64,000 nucleotides of DNA from Syntrophus buswellii (lineage in GTDB: Bacteria > Desulfobacterota > Syntrophia > Syntrophales > Syntrophaceae): NCBI RefSeq assembly GCF_046097065.1, contig NZ_CP175563.1:1488001-1552000 (forward strand). The letters are read 5' to 3'. The position numbers and the translations under genes were made by a program. Within the stretch, counting starts at the first letter, position 1, and each line of letters opens with the position of its first letter. Positions 33,103 through 41,084 of the stretch are shown piece by piece. A model generated the notes under the pieces. The model saw only the letters and a program-made list of their open reading frames with translations. It did not search any database and had not been told where the DNA came from.

Positions 33103-35013
33103 TTACCGGACCTTTGCCCCGGTTCTCGGCTCGCGGTCAAAGGACAGGACGGTGATGCCCTCATCGGTTGTATCCGTGGCCAGAAGCATCCCCCGGGATT
33201 CAATTCCCATCAATTTTGCCGGTTTGAGGTTGGCCACAATCACGATGGATTTGCCCACGAGCTGCTCCGGCGCATAGTCCTTGGCAATGCCGGCGACCAC
33301 CGTCCGCTCTTCACCGATGTCGATCTTGAGCTTCAGCAGCTTGGCCGATTTGGGAACGATCTCGGCCTCCAGGATCCGGGCAACCCGGAGATCGATCTTC
33401 TCGAAATCCTCGTAAGAAACCTCCGGTTTGATCGGCGGGGGCGGTGCGGGGATTTTCTGCTCGACGGCCGCGGTCTCCGACCTGTAATCGATCCGCGGGA
33501 ACAGGGCTTCGCCTCGCTGCAGGCGCAGGCCGGGGGCAAGGGCGCCCCAGGTGCGGATCGTTCCGAAATTTTCCCTGTCAGGATGGGCGATCCCCAGTTG
33601 CAGCAAAATCTTCTCCGCAGAACCGGGCATGAAGGGGGAGATCAAAACCGCGATCACCCGGAGGGTTTCCAGCAGGGAATAAATCACCTCATCCAGTTTG
33701 GCCTTTTTCGACTGGTCCTTGGCCAGGTTCCAGGGTTCCTGTTCCACGATGTAGCGATTGGCCGTGCCGATATAATCCCAGATGGACATCAGGGCCTTGT
33801 GAAAAGTCAATTCCCGGAAAGAGGTTTTGACTTCAGCAAGAACCCTGAAGGCCGTATCGGCGAGGATACGGTCGGCTCCGGTCACCTCCGTGACCGCCGG
33901 TACGGCTCCCTGGCAGAATTTCATGGCCATGGACGTAACCCGGCTGACAAGATTCCCCAGATCGTTGGCCAGTTCCGCATTGACCCGCAGAACGAAGCTC
34001 TCCTCACTGAAGCTCGAGTCCAGGCCGAAAACCATTTCCCGGAGAAGATAATAGCGGAAGGCATCCAGCCCGTATTTGTCCTTCAGATCGAGAGGGCGGA
34101 CAACATTGCCGATGCTTTTCGACATCTTGCTTGAGTCGACATTCCAGTAGCCGTGAACATTCAGATGAGAATAGGGTTCGATGCCCGCGGCTTTGAGCAT
34201 GGTGGGCCAGTAGATGCCATGAGGCTTGAGGATGTCCTTGGCAATCAGATGTTCGGCCACCGGCCAGAAGGTGCGGAAATTTTCGCCGTCGGGATAGTCG
34301 ATTCCGGAAATATAGTTGATCAGCGCGTCAAACCAGACATAGGTTACATAGTTTTCGTCAAAGGGCAGGGTAATCCCCCAGCTCAGGCGTGCTTTCGGCC
34401 TGGAAATGCACAGATCCTCCAGGGGCTCGCGAAGGAAGGCCAGCACTTCATTCCGATAGCGTTCCGGCCGGATAAAGTCCGGGTGTTCCTTGATATGGGC
34501 AATCAGCCACTCCTGATATCTGCTCATTCGGAAAAAATAGTTGCTTTCCTTGCGGAATTCAGGCTCTGTCTGGTGGTCCGGGCATTTCCCGTCGACCAGC
34601 TCTTTTTCCGTGTAAAAGCGTTCGCAGCCGACGCAGTAGAACCCTTCATAATGACCGAAATAGATATCGCCGGCGTCATAGACCTTTCGCAGAATCGTCT
34701 GCACGGTTTCGATGTGCCTGGCATCCGTTGTCCGGATGAAGAAATCGTTCGTGACGGAAAGCTTCGGCCAAAGTTCACGGAACTGGCTGCTGATCCGGTC
34801 TGCGTAAGCTTTCGGCGTGACGCCGCTCTTGTCGGCGGCTTCGGCGATCTTGTCGCCATGTTCGTCCGTGCCCGTGAGAAAGAACGTCCGATGTCCCGAC
34901 AGCCGATGATAACGGGCCAGAACATCAGCGACGATGGTTGTATAGGCATGCCCGAGATGGGGGGAGGCATTGACATAGTAAATGGGTGTTGTGACGTAAT
35001 AGGTATTTTCCAT
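33103..35013 (-). CDS. metG: Methionyl-tRNA synthetase
   Basis: A 636-residue class I synthetase. The HIGH-type motif is PHLGH (18-22) and the KMSKS loop SKMSKS lies near 296. The connective zinc region has CVGCE and CPDH (a CxxC plus CxxH knuckle). The C-terminal 110 residues form a Trbp111-type tRNA-binding/dimer domain (DLRVARILEAE, KLKIDIGEE, VANLKPAKLMGIESRGM). The ATG at 35013 is the family start; the frame is open a little further and would overlap fbp. It is 46 nt after fbp. Confidence 0.98.
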   Translation of the reverse strand: MENTYYVTTPIYYVNASPHLGHAYTTIVADVLARYHRLSGHRTFFLTGTDEHGDKIAEAADKSGVTPKAYADRISSQFRELWPKLSVTNDFFIRTTDARHIETVQTILRKVYDAGDIYFGHYEGFYCVGCERFYTEKELVDGKCPDHQTEPEFRKESNYFFRMSRYQEWLIAHIKEHPDFIRPERYRNEVLAFLREPLEDLCISRPKARLSWGITLPFDENYVTYVWFDALINYISGIDYPDGENFRTFWPVAEHLIAKDILKPHGIYWPTMLKAAGIEPYSHLNVHGYWNVDSSKMSKSIGNVVRPLDLKDKYGLDAFRYYLLREMVFGLDSSFSEESFVLRVNAELANDLGNLVSRVTSMAMKFCQGAVPAVTEVTGADRILADTAFRVLAEVKTSFRELTFHKALMSIWDYIGTANRYIVEQEPWNLAKDQSKKAKLDEVIYSLLETLRVIAVLISPFMPGSAEKILLQLGIAHPDRENFGTIRTWGALAPGLRLQRGEALFPRIDYRSETAAVEQKIPAPPPPIKPEVSYEDFEKIDLRVARILEAEIVPKSAKLLKLKIDIGEERTVVAGIAKDYAPEQLVGKSIVIVANLKPAKLMGIESRGMLLATDTTDEGITVLSFDREPRTGAKVR

Positions 35014-35059
35014 GGCTCTCAATCCACAAAGAAAAGAAACGATTTCAAGAGAGATTCTC

Positions 35060-36058
35060 CTAAGCCTTGAGCGCTGCGGCCAGGTCATCAATAATCGGTT
35101 TTGAGCCGACGTACAGCGTGGTACGCTGGTGATGCGCCGCCGGCTTCAGATCAAGAATGCGTGTGCCCGTTTCATCGATGGCGTCGCCGCCGGCTTCCCG
35201 GCACATGAACGCCGCGACATTGGCCTCATACAGAAGCCTGAGTTTACCCTGAGGACGATTTTCCTTGGGATTCGGATGGTTGACGATGGCAGGATACATG
35301 AAAAGGCCGCCGTTTGACAGCAGGCGGTGAAAGTCGCCGGCAAGGGCGCCGATATAGCGGAACTTGTATTTGTTCAAATTGGCCCCGATCCACTTCTGCA
35401 CTTTATCGCTGAAGACGTTTGTGTTTCCGGCGTTGAAGGACAATTCCCAGGTTTTTGGATTGTCGGGCATGGTCAATTGAACCGGCTTGACGTAGGTTGA
35501 GGTTTCGTCGGAATGGAAGCGCCAGCAGCCTGCGTCGCGCAGTGCCAGGGTGAACATCCCCGTTGGAATGACGAACATGCCTGCTGCGATGTACTCGCTG
35601 CCTTCGCGGAGGTGATAATCCTCAGGGCCCCGCATATCGCCATCGAGAAACCGCTTGGCAATCCCGAACATGAACCCCACAGGCAGCCCATGGGACACGT
35701 TGGATGATCCGTCCAGGGGATCGAAATAGACAAAGTAGCGGCCGCCCTCTTTGTTCATGTCAACAATGTCATCACACTCTTCGCTTACCACCTGGATCAC
35801 GCGCTTGTTCGAGGCCAGGTAGTGGAGCACGATCTCGTTGGCGATGTCGTCCATCTTCATGACATTCTCGCCCTGGATATTGATCGATCCGGCCACGCCG
35901 AGATTTCCCTTGAGGGCGCCGGTTCGGTAATAAAGTTCAATTCGCTTTGCCGCGGCAATGATGGAATCCATGAGAATCAGGAAGTGATAGGTGCGGTTAT
36001 GCTTTTCCTGGTGCAACATCAAAAAATTACGAAACGTCTGTTCAAACTCTACTGGCAT
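35060..36058 (-). CDS. fbp: Fructose-1,6-bisphosphatase class I
   Basis: A 332-residue gluconeogenic phosphatase. Metal-binding motifs are VSEEC and YFDPLDGSSN; the sugar-phosphate site includes YIGALAGDFHRLLSNGGLFMYPA; the C-terminus has the family run LLYEANVAAFMCREAGGDAIDETGTRILDL in shortened blocks. Start at 36058 is set by CAGGAGGGTGAC directly upstream. It precedes metG on the same strand. Together with the class II aldolase this points to net sugar synthesis from smaller carbon units. Confidence 0.97.
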   Translation of the reverse strand: MPVEFEQTFRNFLMLHQEKHNRTYHFLILMDSIIAAAKRIELYYRTGALKGNLGVAGSINIQGENVMKMDDIANEIVLHYLASNKRVIQVVSEECDDIVDMNKEGGRYFVYFDPLDGSSNVSHGLPVGFMFGIAKRFLDGDMRGPEDYHLREGSEYIAAGMFVIPTGMFTLALRDAGCWRFHSDETSTYVKPVQLTMPDNPKTWELSFNAGNTNVFSDKVQKWIGANLNKYKFRYIGALAGDFHRLLSNGGLFMYPAIVNHPNPKENRPQGKLRLLYEANVAAFMCREAGGDAIDETGTRILDLKPAAHHQRTTLYVGSKPIIDDLAAALKA

Positions 36059-36166
36059 GTCACCCTCCTGTAAATTATGGTTAAGAAAGACTTTCTAGCT
36101 AAAGCGCTTTTTGCCGCGGAATCGAATGCCGAAAGTGCGGCCCCGGGGCGCGGCGCATGCGCGATC

Positions 36167-36922
36167 TTAGAAGATGCAGGGCGCGTCGACAAAAGAAACA
36201 GGAATGGAAAAACGCTTGTGAAGATGCTCTCCCAGCGCCTTCATCCCGAACGTTTCCGTCTGGTAATGGCCGCCATAAAAAATGTTCAGCCCGAATTCCC
36301 GGGCCAGGTGAAACGCGCCGTGCTTCGGCTCGCCGGTGATGAAGAGATCGATTCCCTCCCGTTTCAATTCCCTGAAAAGCGCGGTATCGGTGGCCGAGCC
36401 GGCGACAATGGCGGCGGTCGAGATGATATCCGGGCCGAAGGTTAAAAAACCCTGACGGCAACCGATGACCTTCTCGACTTCAGACGCTGCTTCGGTTCGT
36501 GAAAAAAGCCTCTTGAATCGTCCCTTTACGCCGATCGCCCTGCCGTGATAGAGGGCAAAGGGTTCAGCATCGACCAGTTCAAGATGCTCTGCGATAACAC
36601 GGTTATGTCCGATTTCAGGATGGGCGTCGAGGGGAATGTGAGCTGTATACAGCGCCATGTCGGCGATGATCAGATCCCGTATCCGCTGATAGTGATGGTC
36701 CAGAACCAGCTCCTGGCGCCCCCAGTAGAGCCCGTGATGAACGACAAGGAGATTGCAGCCCGCCTGTGCCGCCTTGGTGATCGACTCATGGCAGGCATCG
36801 ACGGCCAGGCCGATCCGGTCGACGGTTCCGCTGTTTTCAACCTGGAGACCGTTTGCCGAATCATCTGTAAAGGAGCCGATTTCCAAGTAGGAGTCAAGAT
36901 AGTCCGTGATGACGTTTCGTTC
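36167..36922 (-). CDS. Nif3-like dinuclear metal center protein
   Basis: A 251-residue Nif3/YbgI/DUF34 family protein forming hexameric rings with a dimetal site. Metal ligands are the His pair in VVHHGLYWG, the Asp of HIPLDAHP, and GHYQTETFG near the C-terminus. The function is debated (GTP cyclohydrolase-I-like claims exist); none is asserted here. The ATG at 36922 (CAGGA upstream) aligns best with the family start; an ATG at 36946 is possible, but only 15 nt from the predicted transcription start. Confidence 0.9.
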   Translation of the reverse strand, partial: ERNVITDYLDSYLEIGSFTDDSANGLQVENSGTVDRIGLAVDACHESITKAAQAGCNLLVVHHGLYWGRQELVLDHHYQRIRDLIIADMALYTAHIPLDAHPEIGHNRVIAEHLELVDAEPFALYHGRAIGVKGRFKRLFSRTEAASEVEKVIGCRQGFLTFGPDIISTAAIVAGSATDTALFRELKREGIDLFITGEPKHGAFHLAREFGLNIFYGGHYQTETFGMKALGEHLHKRFSIPVSFVDAPCIF

Positions 36923-36967
36923 CATTAATTCCTGCAGAAAGTGCATCCTGTAAAATACTAGCGCGAC

Positions 36968-36995
36968 ATCATAACAGATGGCGCCTTTAAGTCAA
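36968..36995 (-). promoter_or_regulatory. Promoter of the nif3-like gene
   Basis: On the minus strand TTGACT (36995-36990), 16-nt spacer, TATGAT (36973-36968): five of six matches each. Start near 36961, so nif3, and possibly fbp and metG, can be transcribed from here. Confidence 0.55.
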
Positions 36996-37082
36996 CCACT
37001 TCAAAAAAGTTTTGACGTTTCGCCCGCCAATCCCCGGAAAGGCGTTCTCCTCCGGGACAGGAAGCAGGATGCTCCAGGGGCG

Positions 37083-37961
37083 TCAATGGCTGCGGGGATC
37101 ATTCCGGTGATCCCCACGGCCCGGTTTCTGCGGAGGTTTTTCCGAAGACGGGTGATCGGCGGAGCCGGCATTCTCTTTTCGGCTTTGGGCGCCCTTGTCC
37201 TTTTTTCGTTCCCGGTAGCATTCGTACTCAAAGGCAAGGCAGCACATGAGCCTGCCGCAGAGCCCGGAAATCTTTTCCGGGTTGAGGGACATATTCTGCT
37301 CCTTGGCCATTTTGACGGAAACGCGGTCCAGATTGTGAAGCAGGTTGACGCAGCAGACTTCGCGTCCGCAAACCCCCATGCCCTTGACGATCCTTGCCTC
37401 CTGGCGGGCCCCGATCTGCCTCAGCTCGATCTTGGTTTTGTATTTCTGTGCAAGATCCTTGACGATCTCCCGGAAATCCACGCGATTTTCCGCCGTGAAG
37501 TAGAAGATGATCTTGCTCCTGTCAAAAAGGCATTCCACATCAATCAGCTTCATGGGCAGATTCCGTATCTTGATTCTTTCGGAACAGAAGGAGAAGCAAC
37601 TCTCTTCGAGAGTCCTGTTGCTGTCGCGAATGCGCAGATCTTCTTCCGTCACTTTACGAATCACGGGTTTCAAGGGGGTCTGGATGTCCTCCTCCGGAAC
37701 GGATCGGGGGCTTGTGAGAACCGTTCCCATGGATGTTCCGTCGTCTGTCGAGACGATCACCGGATCATTCACCAGGATCGCAAGGTCCCCTGCGTCGAAG
37801 TTGTAGATCTTTCCTTCTTTTTTAAACTTGACACCAACGATGGTTTTTAGCACAGGCTGTATGGTCTCCTGAAAGTTCGGCTCACTTCTACTGCAATTCA
37901 CGCGCCTTCCCGACGATTCCGGCAACGCTTTGCCGGGCGTAACCGGCATGGCCTTCGCCAT
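37083..37961 (-). CDS. ricT: PSP1-domain protein RicT (YaaT) family
   Basis: A 292-residue PSP1 C-terminal domain protein. The signature is two Cys clusters, GVCGREVCCVN and GLCGRLMCCLAFE, which in the B. subtilis RicAFT complex coordinate an iron-sulfur cluster and serve RNA maturation. The C-terminal 35 residues are basic and low-complexity. Conserved placement next to holB and tmk supports the call. AGGGGAAAA precedes the ATG; the first 35 residues are not conserved, so a later start is possible. Confidence 0.88.
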   Translation of the reverse strand: MAKAMPVTPGKALPESSGRRVNCSRSEPNFQETIQPVLKTIVGVKFKKEGKIYNFDAGDLAILVNDPVIVSTDDGTSMGTVLTSPRSVPEEDIQTPLKPVIRKVTEEDLRIRDSNRTLEESCFSFCSERIKIRNLPMKLIDVECLFDRSKIIFYFTAENRVDFREIVKDLAQKYKTKIELRQIGARQEARIVKGMGVCGREVCCVNLLHNLDRVSVKMAKEQNMSLNPEKISGLCGRLMCCLAFEYECYRERKKDKGAQSRKENAGSADHPSSEKPPQKPGRGDHRNDPRSH

Positions 37962-38030
37962 CTGGGTTTTCCCCTGCAGTTCAACCTGGATCGGAACGAA
38001 GATGTGCGTATTGGAAGGCGCTTATCAAGG

Positions 38031-39005
38031 TTAGATCGAAAGTCTAAACATCATAACCTCCAAAGTCAACGATTTATTCGCATTTTGCTCCAATTGATGA
38101 ATGGCCTCTTCAATGGCCTGCACGTTCATCAGAATTTCTGCAGGGGTTCGCCTCTCGGACAAGGCCGCAATCAGGTCCAGGCGGTCCCTGTGCATAAGGC
38201 CGTCACCCCTCCCTGTTTCTTTGAAAATCAGAAGGTCCCGGAAAAACGTTTTGAGGAAATCGAGCTTATCCTGGATGTCTTTCCTGTCATCGACTAAAAA
38301 ACGAAGAAAAGACAAATGCTGAAGAGGCTCATCCTGTTGCATCCTGGAAAGATAATCCAGGCATTCCTCTTTCAACGCAAGAAAGGACTCGCGATTGAGC
38401 TCCAGGGCTTTGCCGATGCTGCCGCTGGAAGCGGCTGACAGCAGGCGGGCGTGAGATTCCTCCAGAGAAGACCGCTCGGCGAGAAGGGTCAGCACGATCT
38501 CCTGCGGAAGGGGATTGAACCGGATCTGCTGACACCTTGAAAGAATGGTGAGCGGCAGGGAGTATGGCCTGGCCGTTACCAGAATCAGGATATTGGATGC
38601 AGAGGGCTCCTCAAGGGTTTTCAGAAGGGCGTTAGCCGCTGCGTTGTTCAAACGGTCGGCATCCAGGATAAGGGCGATGCGTTTGCGGCCCTCCATGGGT
38701 TTGAATTTCATCCTTTCCTGAAGGCCTTTGACGGCATCGATCCGGATGAAGGCTCCGTCCGCCTCCACGGTTTCAACGTCCGGATGATTCCTGTGATCGG
38801 TCTTGAGGCAGGAAAGGCAGGAATCGCAGGAATCGAAGGCGGCTTGCCGGCAGTTCAACGCCTTGGCGAAGGTCAAGGCGAGGGTGCGTTTGCCGATGCC
38901 GTCCATGCCGTGAAAAAGATAGGCGTGGGCAAGACGGTCATGACGCAGGGCATTCTGAAGGATGCTGACGGGTTTCGGGTGGCCCAGGATATCCTTGAAT
39001 GACAT
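38031..39005 (-). CDS. holB: DNA polymerase III delta-prime subunit
   Basis: A 324-residue clamp-loader ATPase-fold subunit. It begins MSFKDILGHPKPVSILQNAL, has a P-loop-like GMDGIGKRTLA, a four-Cys zinc module (CRQAAFDSCDSCLSC), RIALILDADRLNNAAANALLKTLEEP and a C-terminal helical collar. The start at 39005 (AGGA upstream) avoids overlap with tmk; upstream codons are not homologous. It follows tmk as in many genomes. Confidence 0.94.
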   Translation of the reverse strand: MSFKDILGHPKPVSILQNALRHDRLAHAYLFHGMDGIGKRTLALTFAKALNCRQAAFDSCDSCLSCLKTDHRNHPDVETVEADGAFIRIDAVKGLQERMKFKPMEGRKRIALILDADRLNNAAANALLKTLEEPSASNILILVTARPYSLPLTILSRCQQIRFNPLPQEIVLTLLAERSSLEESHARLLSAASSGSIGKALELNRESFLALKEECLDYLSRMQQDEPLQHLSFLRFLVDDRKDIQDKLDFLKTFFRDLLIFKETGRGDGLMHRDRLDLIAALSERRTPAEILMNVQAIEEAIHQLEQNANKSLTLEVMMFRLSI

Positions 39006-39142
39006 GAAAATAGTCCTATGCTCTGATTTGAAGGGGTTTGGGCCCCGGTTGACGGCGACCTCGGCTGAAGCTTGCAATGGCCGCAGGAACCGGCCGAGCC
39101 CTTCAGGGGATTTCAGGGGTTGGAAGAGCGCCGGAGCGGTGC

Positions 39143-39793
39143 TCAGCCGCCGTCTGCGCTCAGGAAAGCCTTGAGATGACGGCACACCTCAAGGGATATG
39201 GAAGCAACATCCCCGGTCGCGTCGATGACGCGGAACCTGTCCGGCTCCTGCCTTGCGAGGGAAAGATAGCCCTTGCGGATTTTTTCGTGAAAAATCAGCC
39301 CCTCCTGTTCGAAGCGGTCCTCCCTTGCCTTTTCCGGAACGCCGGACATCCGCTGCAGGGCCCGGCGAATGCCCGTTTCCGCGGGAAGATCGAAGAGAAA
39401 GGTCAGGTGTGGCTTCAGGGAGGAGGTGGCGAACTCATCCAGCGTGCGGATCCATGTTGCGTCAATGCCCCGTACGAGGCCCTGGTAAACCATGGTGGCG
39501 TCTGAAAACCGGTCGCAGAGAATCCAATTCCCACGGACCAGGGCGGGGCGGATGACCTCGCGGATATGCTGAGCGCGGGCCGCCAGAAAAAGCAGTGTTT
39601 CCGCCTCGTCACAGATGTCAAAGGGGCCGCGCTTCAAAAGAAGCTTCCGGATCCTTTTCCCGAGGGGAGAGCCTCCCGGTTCTTCCGTCGTCATCACGGG
39701 GAGACGCCACTTTCTCAAGAATCTTGCGGCCAGTTTGATCTGAGTCGTTTTCCCGCACCCTTCAATTCCTTCGAAAGAAATAAAATAAGACAT
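39143..39793 (-). CDS. tmk: Thymidylate kinase
   Basis: A 216-residue dTMP kinase for dTTP synthesis. Motifs: P-loop FEGIEGCGKTTQ, the DR(Y/F/H) motif as LCDRFSDATMVYQG and the EEPGGSPLGKRIR segment. The LID has RMSGVPEKAREDRFEQ. It leads tmk-holB-ricT on the minus strand and is separated from the ferredoxin gene by a strong terminator. Confidence 0.97.
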   Translation of the reverse strand: MSYFISFEGIEGCGKTTQIKLAARFLRKWRLPVMTTEEPGGSPLGKRIRKLLLKRGPFDICDEAETLLFLAARAQHIREVIRPALVRGNWILCDRFSDATMVYQGLVRGIDATWIRTLDEFATSSLKPHLTFLFDLPAETGIRRALQRMSGVPEKAREDRFEQEGLIFHEKIRKGYLSLARQEPDRFRVIDATGDVASISLEVCRHLKAFLSADGG

Positions 39794-39803
39794 GTCTGGT
39801 GAT

Positions 39804-39855
39804 AAAAATCAAAAGGGGGGTACTTCCGCCCAAAAAAGCGAGAAGTGCTCCCCCC
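39804..39855 (-). terminator. Strong intrinsic terminator after the ferredoxin gene
   Basis: On the minus strand GGGGGG-AGC-ACTTC pairs with GAAGT-A-CCCCCC (arms 39855-39842 and 39826-39815, small internal bulge), then TTTTGATTTTT (39814-39804). It isolates ferredoxin transcription from tmk. Confidence 0.75.
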
Positions 39856-39878
39856 GTCTTGAAGAAGAATCTGAAGAT

Positions 39879-40058
39879 TTATTTGGCTTCGCCGGGAACG
39901 ATCGCTTCAGCCGGGCACTGTTCCGCACACGTTCCACAGTCGGTGCACAGATTTGCATCGATTACGTACTTGTCTTCTCCCTCACTGATCGCTCCAACGG
40001 GGCACTCATCCTGGCAGGAACCACAAGCCAAACAATCGTCGGTAATTACATACGCCAT
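39879..40058 (-). CDS. 2[4Fe-4S] ferredoxin
   Basis: A 59-residue bacterial-type ferredoxin. It starts MAYVITDDCLACGSC and has two CxxCxxCxxxCP clusters: CLACGSCQDECP and CTDCGTCAEQCP, eight cysteines in classical spacing, enough for two low-potential [4Fe-4S] clusters. AAGGAGATAAAAGTT precedes the ATG. It is flanked by its own promoter (40094) and terminator (39804), so it is a single-gene unit, consistent with a highly expressed electron carrier in an anaerobe. Confidence 0.95.
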   Translation of the reverse strand: MAYVITDDCLACGSCQDECPVGAISEGEDKYVIDANLCTDCGTCAEQCPAEAIVPGEAK

Positions 40059-40093
40059 AACTTTTATCTCCTTTTAAAATGTTGTTTTCTTTT

Positions 40094-40122
40094 ATTTCAT
40101 GATCCATCGACCTGACAGGCAA
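40094..40122 (-). promoter_or_regulatory. Probable ferredoxin promoter
   Basis: On the minus strand TTGCCT (40122-40117), 17-nt spacer, TGAAAT (40099-40094): four of six matches each. Start near 40087, 29 nt before the ferredoxin ATG. Confidence 0.4.
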
Positions 40123-40144
40123 ATGGGTCATATCATGAACTCAC

Positions 40145-40366
40145 TTAAACCGAAACCACTTCCTTGACTCCGGAGACCTTTTCCCTGAGCATTTTTTCTA
40201 TCCCCATCTTCAAGGTCATCTGAGACATGGGACACCCCTTGCATGCACCGACCAGGCGGACCTTCACCACCCCATCCTCACTGACGTCGACCAGCTCAAC
40301 ATCGCCACCGTCAGCTTTCAGGTTGGGCCGGATCTGATTCAGGACTGCTTCAACTTTATCTTTCAT
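40145..40366 (-). CDS. NifU C-terminal-domain protein (Fe-S scaffold/carrier)
   Basis: A 73-residue stand-alone NifU-like domain with the redox CxxC in GACKGCPMSQMTLKMGIE, preceded by IRPNLKADGGDVELV. Such proteins assemble or deliver Fe-S clusters; being next to a ferredoxin gene fits. The ATG at 40366, with GGAGGG 7 nt upstream, is preferred over an in-frame TTG five codons earlier. No NifS or IscU is in the window. Confidence 0.95.
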   Translation of the reverse strand: MKDKVEAVLNQIRPNLKADGGDVELVDVSEDGVVKVRLVGACKGCPMSQMTLKMGIEKMLREKVSGVKEVVSV

Positions 40367-40452
40367 GTTTGTACCCTCCAATTTTTCCTTTTGTTCCCTT
40401 CCAGGAGAAGATGGCTCATGGCGGTCTCCTTCTGAAAGAACGCGTCACGATT

Positions 40453-41043
40453 TCAATGGGGCATTTCCGCGATCATCTCCCTGGCGAGGGCTCTGGCCAC
40501 ATCCGGCAGCTGGGGCTTGATGAGCAGGTATTTTTGAGCCCTTGAATGACCGGCCTTCCAAAGAACCCTGCCTTCGGCGGCAGAAATGAGTTTCATGGAA
40601 AGACCGATCTTTCCCACCTTGTCTGTCGCTTCCGTCGTGTAGTTCCAGTAGTCGAGAGAAACAACCAGAAAGGCGTCAACGCGGCATATTTCCCCGATTC
40701 TCCTGCTCAGATCGGGGTCGGAAAAATTGACGGCTTTGAGCTTCGCAGTATAATCGGCCGTCACTTTCCGCAGCTCTTCATTTTCCTGGAGCTGGCGCTG
40801 GATATCATTCCCGGAGACGATATCGGTAAACCACTTTTTTTCACTCACGACTCCGGCGATGATCTGATCGACAGTCCCCCTGGCCTCTTCATAGGGTCCC
40901 ACATCGACGGGCAGGATCCCTATCCGCTCCGGATGAAAATTGCCGGCTTCCGGGTCCACCTCGGAATAGCGCAATCCCCCGCAGCCGGCAAGAGCTAGGA
41001 TCAGTAATATGGCAAGAATGACATGCCGGAATCTTATGTGCAC
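40453..41043 (-). CDS. Lipoprotein of unknown function
   Basis: A 196-residue predicted lipoprotein with signal peptide ILAILLILALAGC (lipobox LAGC, Cys 21). The mature part opens RIGILPVDVGPYEEARG, has ICRVDAFLVVSLDYWNY in mid-sequence and ends in a helix REMIAEMPH. The alternation of strand and helix recalls the LpoB/CsgG-like or GNA1162-like lipoprotein fold, but I do not claim membership. It lies 41 nt after the ispH-ubiA fusion gene on the same strand. Confidence 0.75.
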   Translation of the reverse strand: MHIRFRHVILAILLILALAGCGGLRYSEVDPEAGNFHPERIGILPVDVGPYEEARGTVDQIIAGVVSEKKWFTDIVSGNDIQRQLQENEELRKVTADYTAKLKAVNFSDPDLSRRIGEICRVDAFLVVSLDYWNYTTEATDKVGKIGLSMKLISAAEGRVLWKAGHSRAQKYLLIKPQLPDVARALAREMIAEMPH

Positions 41044-41084
41044 AAGAACCTCTCGCTTCTACAAGGCCTGCGGAATCCCCCTGT

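Noticed and set aside
33031..34134. A long plus-strand frame opposite metG
   Set aside because: Shadow of metG; low-complexity, Gly/Arg/Phe-rich and without any family pattern.
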